DNA of 6,259 bases. Source: Gammaproteobacteria bacterium. GTDB lineage: Bacteria; Pseudomonadota; Gammaproteobacteria; Pseudomonadales; Azotimanducaceae. Of the stretch, positions 1 to 4,158 are shown piece after piece. Below the pieces are notes generated by a model. The model was not told where the DNA came from. It ran no database searches and saw only the letters and a program-made list of their open reading frames with translations. Position numbers and translations under genes: made by a program. The stretch covers positions 6,027-12,285 of the forward strand of contig PBGU01000042.1 in assembly GCA_002719135.1 (NCBI GenBank). Direction: 5' to 3'. Each line of letters opens with the position of its first letter. Positions within the stretch are counted from its first letter, which is position 1.

Positions 1-524
1 GTGTACGCCATGACGATCACCAAGGTCACGCCGACCGCGGATGTGTACGGGATACCCAAAAACACTTGAAAAAGATTTCCCGCACCCTTGAATATCGCGA
101 TCAGATATAAAAGGCTCGAGAAAGCGACCACGAGTCCGGTGAGAGCTCGCAGACTTGGACTGGCAAAGCGAACCGCAAGAAAATCTGGGACAGTCACCGA
201 TTCCAAAGCAGACGTGAAATAGCGTAGCCGCGGACCAACGAGTCGCCACGATAACCATGTCGCCATAACAATGAGCACCGCAAAGACGAGCCATGGCGCA
301 CCGTAGGTATATCCTTTGCCGGCATGCCCAATGTAGCTATTGGTGCTCGCAAACGTCGCGAAAAAAGAAATACCAATCACCGCGCCGCCGAACCGACGAC
401 CACCGACAAAGTACTCGCCCATCGTGTCACTCGCCTTCAAGCCAGTACGCGCGTGAAAAATCAACAGCGTTGTGTAGCCCGCAAACAAAACGACCGCGAC
501 CCAGTGTTGAACTAACCAGCCCAT
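1..524 (-). CDS. Sodium:solute symporter (SSS family), N-terminal part, cut by window edge
   Basis: Inner-membrane transporter of the solute:sodium symporter family, which couples Na+ entry to uptake of small solutes such as sugars, amino acids, carboxylates or urea. The 174 visible residues start at the ATG 522-524, preceded by a good AGGGAG ribosome site at 529-534. They show a hydrophobic helix at about residues 5-24, then the family-typical loop with TMGEYFVGGRRFGG (34-47). A second helix at about 48-66 contains FFATFASTNSYIG, followed by GKGYTYGAPW, and further helices lie near residues 77-95, 127-147 and 160-174. The SD..Y..GGR loop and the Ser/Thr/Asn-rich second helix are characteristic of SSS proteins. 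The remaining two-thirds of the protein lies left of the window, so the substrate cannot be inferred. It follows the zinc-ribbon gene on the same strand after 99 bases and may be read from the same transcript or its own promoter. Confidence 0.88.
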   Translation of the reverse strand, partial: MGWLVQHWVAVVLFAGYTTLLIFHARTGLKASDTMGEYFVGGRRFGGAVIGISFFATFASTNSYIGHAGKGYTYGAPWLVFAVLIVMATWLSWRLVGPRLRYFTSALESVTVPDFLAVRFASPSLRALTGLVVAFSSLLYLIAIFKGAGNLFQVFLGIPYTSAVGVTLVIVMAY

Positions 525-623
525 GCAACTCCCTATCGTTGGAAAGAAACGACTCGCGGCGGGTGCGACCCGCACCAATCGTTAGCGCTTACGTTGGCAC
601 GACACCCGCTAGCAGCACCCGGA
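525..623 (-). other. Gap between zinc-ribbon gene and symporter gene
   Basis: This 99-base gap holds the symporter ribosome site and a GC-rich pair of overlapping inverted repeats (559-576). I found no convincing -35/-10 pair for the symporter, so whether it belongs to the upstream operon is open. Confidence 0.5.
559..576. repeat. Overlapping GC-rich inverted repeats, possible weak terminator or attenuator
   Basis: Two perfect six-base stems share the same DNA: GCGGGT-GCG-ACCCGC (559-573) and GGTGCG-ACC-CGCACC (562-576). They are mutually exclusive hairpins in RNA. In the minus-strand direction they lie downstream of the zinc-ribbon stop. A pyrimidine-rich GTTTCTTTCC follows some bases after the stem, but not an immediate U-tract, so a standard intrinsic terminator is doubtful. 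Confidence 0.35.
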
Positions 624-911
624 TCAGTCGTTATCCCGGCCTTTCGAAATATCACCACGCCGATTAATCAAGCGGTCCGGATCAGCGGCGGGGTTGCGGG
701 CAATAGCTTGATCGATTTGATTGTCATATTTCGGGTCCAAGCGTTCAAGCTTCGACAAGTTCGAGAGTCGAACAGAAGGACGAGAAACGATGCGGTGCGC
801 TTTAACGACACCACATGACTCGCACGTCACATGATCGAGTTTGTCGGAAACGGCACCAAATACAGTCGTAATTTCTCGGCAGGAATCGCAACGATATTCG
901 TAAACAGGCAT
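624..911 (-). CDS. FmdB-type zinc-ribbon protein
   Basis: Small 95-residue protein beginning MPVYEYRCDSC, the hallmark start of the FmdB family (putative regulatory or accessory zinc ribbons, named after a gene beside formamidase). Two Cys pairs, C8-C11 and C30-C33, form a CxxC-x18-CxxC zinc ribbon. After about residue 45 comes a polar, charged tail of about 50 residues that looks helical or disordered. I chose the ATG at 909-911 because family members begin MPxYEYxC; an in-frame GTG at 921-923 would add only four residues, and neither has a strong ribosome site. The gene lies 37 bases after the preceding gene on the same strand, as the last gene of the diiron operon core. FmdB-like ribbons occur beside several metabolic operons and their role is not established. 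A structural or assembly role with the diiron proteins is inference. Confidence 0.87.
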   Translation of the reverse strand: MPVYEYRCDSCREITTVFGAVSDKLDHVTCESCGVVKAHRIVSRPSVRLSNLSKLERLDPKYDNQIDQAIARNPAADPDRLINRRGDISKGRDND

Positions 912-948
912 CGTTACATGCACGGACCCGGGTTAGGCAAGCTGCCCT

Positions 949-1338
949 TCATGATGCAACAACGCGTGCGCCTTCATCTACTAACGCTTGGATTGAACGC
1001 TGAAATCGATCGAACTTTAGCCGCTCGATGGGCGAACGCGCACTCACAATACTACGCTCCACATCGAGGCCACTGAGCGACGGTCCATTGCCTTTGTTAC
1101 GCCGTTTGAGGTAATTGGTCCAATCGCGTGCCGGCATGTCGATCACAACGTCCACGTCCCGAAGGGCGGCCTCATTGATCGTTTCAACTTCTCCTACTGA
1201 GAATGCGTCAAACCGAACGCGTCTAATGACCTTCCCGGCCCGAAATGCAATATCGACGTCGGCATTACCGAGGTCTCGATACGCCGAGTCGTTATTTAGA
1301 CGATCGCTCGCGGTCTCTAACCAATCTAACGCGGCCAT
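949..1338 (-). CDS. Small hypothetical protein, possibly SCP2-like; paralogue of the upstream gene product
   Basis: A cytosolic 129-residue protein without signal peptide or membrane segment. I do not recognise a named family with certainty. An N-terminal amphipathic helix with LDWLETASDRLNND (4-17) leads to strands containing DVDIAF and KVIRRVRFDAF, then DVDVVIDMPARDWTNYL (61-77), and a C-terminal helical part. This order, with a 'D-V-strand then W/L helix' motif, resembles the sterol-carrier-protein-2 fold, a small hydrophobic-ligand binder. It aligns over most of its length with the product of 1348-1785 (see findings). The start is ATG 1336-1338 with an AGGGGA ribosome site at 1343-1348 that overlaps the preceding TAA, which suggests translational coupling. 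The gap to the upstream gene is 9 bases. Function is unknown; an accessory subunit or substrate-binding role in the diiron system is inference. Confidence 0.8.
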   Translation of the reverse strand: MAALDWLETASDRLNNDSAYRDLGNADVDIAFRAGKVIRRVRFDAFSVGEVETINEAALRDVDVVIDMPARDWTNYLKRRNKGNGPSLSGLDVERSIVSARSPIERLKFDRFQRSIQALVDEGARVVAS

Positions 1339-1342
1339 ATAG

Positions 1343-1348
1343 TCCCCT
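1343..1348 (-). promoter_or_regulatory. Ribosome binding site overlapping the upstream stop codon
   Basis: AGGGGA on the minus strand shares its first base with the TAA stop of the preceding gene and lies four bases before the ATG at 1336-1338. This arrangement favours re-initiation of ribosomes and coupled synthesis of the two small proteins. Confidence 0.6.
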
Positions 1349-1785
1349 TACCTTGCAAATTCGGTCGCAATCCGAGACGACGCATCAAAAAAATACTGCA
1401 AAGTCTGGTTGTAACGAAAAAACAAATCTTCGCGATACTGATCACCGTGCACTGACGTCGCGAGTCGCTCGTCGCGATCCAAATCCAAGGTGTTGAGGGT
1501 ATATCCCAGACCCGCATGTCCGTTCTGACGGATATTTTCGATCATGGCCTGCCATTCCAGAATTTCCATATCCAAGTAAAAATCCACTTCATCGAGATCG
1601 CCCAGACTGGCTTGTCGAGCGCCAGCACATTCAAACCCCTCAAACGTTAATACAAAAATTTCATTACCCACTTTGATTCCCGCGACACAGTTGCACTGTC
1701 CGCCGCCACCACCCCGAAAAGAGTCTTCGTTATTGAAAATATTGCGGACATCGTCAAACCATTCGACGGAAGGAAATGCGGTCAC
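1348..1785 (-). CDS. Small hypothetical protein, possibly SCP2-like, with Gly5-QCNC segment
   Basis: A cytosolic protein of 145 residues using a GTG start at 1783-1785. This start lies two bases after the stop of the ligand-less diiron paralogue and six bases after an AGGA ribosome site (1792-1795). A TTG start at 1852-1854 is possible but would overlap the upstream gene by 67 bases and add a region with no counterpart in the sister protein. Visible parts are an N-terminal helix SVEWFDDVRNIFNNEDSF (6-23), a run of five glycines followed by QCNC (25-33), strands VAGIKVGNEIFVLTFEGF, the motif EVDFYLDMEILEWQAMIENI (66-85), and a C-terminal HGDQYREDLFFRYNQTLQYFF (113-133). The late GD plus amphipathic helix is reminiscent of SCP2-like domains. 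It resembles the product of 949-1338, so the two probably arose by duplication. Its exact role is unknown. Confidence 0.8.
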   Translation of the reverse strand: MTAFPSVEWFDDVRNIFNNEDSFRGGGGGQCNCVAGIKVGNEIFVLTFEGFECAGARQASLGDLDEVDFYLDMEILEWQAMIENIRQNGHAGLGYTLNTLDLDRDERLATSVHGDQYREDLFFRYNQTLQYFFDASSRIATEFAR

Positions 1786-1787
1786 GC

Positions 1788-2888
1788 CTAATCCTGCGGA
1801 GCGTATTGCTCGAGTTGTTCCGGGATCCTGCGGGGGACATCCAACCACTGGCAATACTCAAGATGGGTGCTGATATACGCACGCATCATGTCGTGGTACA
1901 CGTCCATCCCTGCTCCTCGAGCTCCATCGATGCTGCCCCCAAAAATGATGGCCAAGGCTTCGCGAAGAACGGGGTCGTTAAAATCACGGATGAATAATCC
2001 ATCCCCGATAGCCAGAAGGGTTGCAATGATCTGTTTTTGGTCCTCGTTATGTGCAATCGCAAATTTCAGGTGATCGAGGCCGTACGTCAGTAACCTACCC
2101 TTATCCTGCAGCACGTTCCGGTAGATGAAAGACTCCGCCTCGTTAGAAGCGTAACGCTCCAGATACCGAAGAATAGTCTGGGTTAGCAAACCGCGCACCA
2201 ACACCAGATACACAACCGCTTCAGTCCAACCCCCGCGACTTTCCAGAATCATGCGATTGACTTGACCGGGTCCCTCGAGACCTAAGCCGCCACCATTGAT
2301 CAGTGCCCGCTTACGAAAAACCTCGTAATGGCGCGCTGCGTCAAACCCCGCTGTCGCCAGATACTGTTTGACCTCGTGATACCCATACACCATCTGGTGT
2401 TGCCAGGCCGAAATCACTTCGATTTCGACATTTGCGTATTGCGACAATTCCGTATTGACCTGACATACGGCGCGTTCCAGATCGTCAGGTAGAGGCTTGA
2501 CGGTGTTCCAAGGTACGTCCGTTGCGGGTGCCCAACGTCGCTGGATTGCCTCTTCGTAAAGATCCGCTGCACTGTCAGCCCATACTTGCGATTTGCTTCG
2601 AAGCATGTACCCGACGGGCGGCATGCCTTTGCGGCCGATCGCACCCCGCGGATTACGTGTCTGATCTGGCCAATCCATCGGAATTTCGCCATAAATACCG
2701 ACGTTCAAACTACCCAACGTCAAACCTTTCTTTCCCGGCTTGACCCTCACACCCCATTGCCTAGATTTATTCATCCAGGTGAGTTTCGGCTCTGGAACTT
2801 CCAGCATCGGAGCCGCCACGGCTTTTCGAACCGTCTCAGCGTGCGGAGATTTGACCGCTTTCGCCGCGGCCTTTACTGCCTTCACCAA
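1788..2888 (-). CDS. Ferritin-like diiron paralogue lacking nearly all metal ligands (probable non-catalytic partner)
   Basis: This 366-residue protein aligns almost without gaps to the catalytic-type diiron protein encoded just upstream. Shared blocks include LYEEAxQRxW..ATDVPW (110-127), PLPDDxE (132-138), VFRKRAxxNGGGL (190-202) and the QD..R..xYG region (261-270). The metal-binding residues are lost: positions equivalent to E130/E132, E164, E214, E244 and H247 of its partner are Q150/A152, A184, G233, K263 and L266. Only H187 remains. It also carries a Lys/Ala-rich N-terminal extension of about 30 residues (MVKAVKAAAKAVKS...). The start is a TTG at 2886-2888 (the next codon is GTG), nine bases from a GGGAG ribosome site at 2898-2902; the first ATG (2805-2807) has no ribosome site. 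The protein should not bind a diiron centre. A structural or regulatory subunit, like PaaC or a monooxygenase beta subunit, is inferred. The reading frame is intact and the shared non-ligand motifs are conserved, so I do not call it a pseudogene. Confidence 0.9.
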   Translation of the reverse strand: MVKAVKAAAKAVKSPHAETVRKAVAAPMLEVPEPKLTWMNKSRQWGVRVKPGKKGLTLGSLNVGIYGEIPMDWPDQTRNPRGAIGRKGMPPVGYMLRSKSQVWADSAADLYEEAIQRRWAPATDVPWNTVKPLPDDLERAVCQVNTELSQYANVEIEVISAWQHQMVYGYHEVKQYLATAGFDAARHYEVFRKRALINGGGLGLEGPGQVNRMILESRGGWTEAVVYLVLVRGLLTQTILRYLERYASNEAESFIYRNVLQDKGRLLTYGLDHLKFAIAHNEDQKQIIATLLAIGDGLFIRDFNDPVLREALAIIFGGSIDGARGAGMDVYHDMMRAYISTHLEYCQWLDVPRRIPEQLEQYAPQD

Positions 2889-2897
2889 CTTAGAGGT

Positions 2898-2902
2898 CTC
2901 CC
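2898..2902 (-). promoter_or_regulatory. Ribosome binding site supporting a TTG start
   Basis: GGGAG on the minus strand lies nine bases upstream of TTG 2886-2888 and twelve upstream of the following in-frame GTG. No ATG is available near it, so it decides that the ligand-less paralogue begins with its Lys/Ala-rich extension. Confidence 0.5.
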
Positions 2903-2953
2903 AAAATACTTCCGTTGAGGATACGCAAGCCTTGTTTCTCGCGCGAAGCGATA

Positions 2954-4027
2954 TTACGCAGCGGCAGCCTGTTCAAGAATTTCGTTGATCCGGGAACGTC
3001 CGTTTTCAAACCGAGCGCCGAAGCCAGCGGAAACCACCCGCTTTTTGTACTCTTGAATCTGGCGCCGCCGGAGCGCTACGAGTTTCTTGAAACCCTCATC
3101 GAACTTGGCGATCCCACCACCCAAGAGAATAGCTAGCGGCTCAGACAAGATCGGAGCCTGTCCCGCTGGGTTTGCAGATCCCGAGAGGATGCCCGCTTCC
3201 GCTTCATCAAAATAGCAATTAATTTCCTCGTGACGTTCGGGAGCTGTTTCGGCCATGTATCGCATGTGCATGACACCGTACGCTACGTGGCGAGCCTCAT
3301 CCTGCGCGCAAAGCCGGTACATCGCTTTTTCGGCGTCGTTGTACGCCATCAGTTCGCCCATACGGAAAATCGTGAGTACTGCCCCCTCTCCAGAGATGTG
3401 CAGTCGCGCCGACATCTCCGTGAAATCTCGAGACAAATCAATACTGCCGACGAACCCCGACGTCGCACCGGTTGCCGCCATCAGTCCGCCACCGTTGGCC
3501 ATCGCCCGTTTACGAAATACATCCATATGACGGGACTCATCCATGACTTGCGCCGTTAGTAGCTGCCGCGCCTCGAAAAAATCGGGCGTGGTCTGCGAGA
3601 CCCACCGTGCCGGAACGTCGCCTGCAACAAATTCGACTTCCGTCAGAAACGTGGCCATCTGGCACTGCGCTTGCTCGATATCGTCAGGGAGCGGCTCAAT
3701 GGTGTGCCAAGGAACATCGGTCGCTGAACTCCACTGACGTTGCAGCGCCTCTTCATACAAAAACGAAGCGTTGTCTAACCAAATCTCACTCTTGGTACGA
3801 ACAGCATAGTTACCAATTCGATAGCTACCCGATCGCGCCGCTGCACCGCGAGGACGCCCCGTCTGATTATCGCTCTCGTCCGGTACCCGCCCGTATTCAC
3901 CGACTTGAATATCAGCGAGCGTAAGACCGTTTTTGCTCTCTTCCGCACGAGTGTCCCAAGGACCTGTTTGGTCCATCCAACCTAAATCAAGCTCGTAGTC
4001 AGGGCCAAGCTTTTCGGCTTCACTCAT
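2954..4027 (-). CDS. Ferritin-like diiron protein, probable oxygenase catalytic subunit
   Basis: A cytosolic 357-residue protein with a four-helix-bundle, ferritin-like core. The pattern fits a carboxylate-bridged diiron site of the ribonucleotide reductase R2/monooxygenase type. E130 or E132 (helix with LTEVEFVAGD) is followed about 32 residues later by E164-x-x-H167 (DESRH); then E214 (ISGEG) and 30 residues later E244-x-x-H247 (DEARH). An earlier conserved helix carries YEEALQRQW (91-99) and the ATDVPW block. Such sites activate O2 for hydroxylation, epoxidation, N-oxidation or radical formation; the substrate cannot be read from sequence. Ala-rich C terminus; no signal peptide. The start ATG 4025-4027 has GGGGA (4034-4038) six bases upstream. 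It is the first gene of the minus-strand operon, 65 bases ahead of its ligand-less paralogue. An R2-like or ferritin-like non-oxygenase role is the alternative, but the paired paralogue favours an oxygenase-like complex. Confidence 0.88.
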   Translation of the reverse strand: MSEAEKLGPDYELDLGWMDQTGPWDTRAEESKNGLTLADIQVGEYGRVPDESDNQTGRPRGAAARSGSYRIGNYAVRTKSEIWLDNASFLYEEALQRQWSSATDVPWHTIEPLPDDIEQAQCQMATFLTEVEFVAGDVPARWVSQTTPDFFEARQLLTAQVMDESRHMDVFRKRAMANGGGLMAATGATSGFVGSIDLSRDFTEMSARLHISGEGAVLTIFRMGELMAYNDAEKAMYRLCAQDEARHVAYGVMHMRYMAETAPERHEEINCYFDEAEAGILSGSANPAGQAPILSEPLAILLGGGIAKFDEGFKKLVALRRRQIQEYKKRVVSAGFGARFENGRSRINEILEQAAAA

Positions 4028-4045
4028 GTAAAGTCCCCACCAAGT

Positions 4046-4060
4046 GCTATTTTCAATAGC
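4046..4060. repeat. Perfect 6-3-6 inverted repeat near the predicted diiron operon transcription start
   Basis: GCTATT-TTC-AATAGC lies between the proposed -10 and the first gene, so it covers roughly the first bases of the predicted minus-strand transcript. It could be an operator half-site pair or a 5' hairpin. Its position is notable, but a 15-base palindrome of this size can arise by chance. Confidence 0.4.
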
Positions 4061-4064
4061 CGTT

Positions 4065-4092
4065 ACTATAGAGAGCTGGGCGCTTTTAGCAA
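4065..4092 (-). promoter_or_regulatory. Candidate sigma70-type promoter for the diiron operon
   Basis: On the minus strand, TTGCTA (4087-4092, four of six consensus bases) is followed after 16 bases by TATAGT (4065-4070, five of six). This predicts a transcript start near 4058 and a leader of about 30 bases before the ATG at 4027. No better pair was seen upstream of the operon. Confidence 0.45.
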
Positions 4093-4146
4093 CATGACGC
4101 TAATACGGTACGTTGACTTGGCTCAAAGAACGGCGTTTGTTTGTAG

Positions 4147-4152
4147 AAGGAG
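4147..4152 (+). promoter_or_regulatory. Strong ribosome binding site of the DUF3604 gene
   Basis: AAGGAG lies six bases before TTG 4159-4161 and twelve before ATG 4165-4167. Spacing favours the TTG; the two starts differ by only two residues. An in-frame TAG at 4144-4146 excludes anything earlier. Confidence 0.7.
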
Positions 4153-4158
4153 ATCAAA

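Larger units (their letters stand above)
4028..4158. promoter_or_regulatory. Divergent intergenic promoter region
   Basis: These 131 bases separate the minus-strand diiron operon from the plus-strand DUF3604 gene and must carry at least the start signals of both. A plausible minus-strand promoter and a short palindrome are listed separately. For the plus strand the only -35-like element is TTGACT at 4113-4118, and it lacks a good -10 at the right distance. Confidence 0.6.

Noticed and set aside
293..667. Open frame of 124 codons on the plus strand
   Set aside because: It is antisense to the well-supported symporter start and runs across the intergenic gap; its low-complexity Ser/Arg/Thr-rich translation is not protein-like.
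1786..1854. Longer version of the first small protein beginning at TTG 1852-1854
   Set aside because: It would overlap the preceding gene by 67 bases. The GTG at 1783-1785 has a well-placed AGGA site and matches the N terminus of the sister protein.
1788..2888. Ligand-less diiron paralogue as a pseudogene
   Set aside because: The frame is intact over 366 codons, has a ribosome site, and keeps the non-ligand motifs shared with its partner. This is unlike decay and better explained by a non-catalytic role.
3230..3559. Open frame of 109 codons on the plus strand
   Set aside because: It is antisense to the catalytic diiron gene, whose ligand motifs prove the minus-strand frame is the real one.
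4113..4141. TTGACT with a downstream TTTGTT as the plus-strand promoter
   Set aside because: The -10 matches only three of six bases, and transcription would start on or next to the ribosome site, leaving almost no leader.
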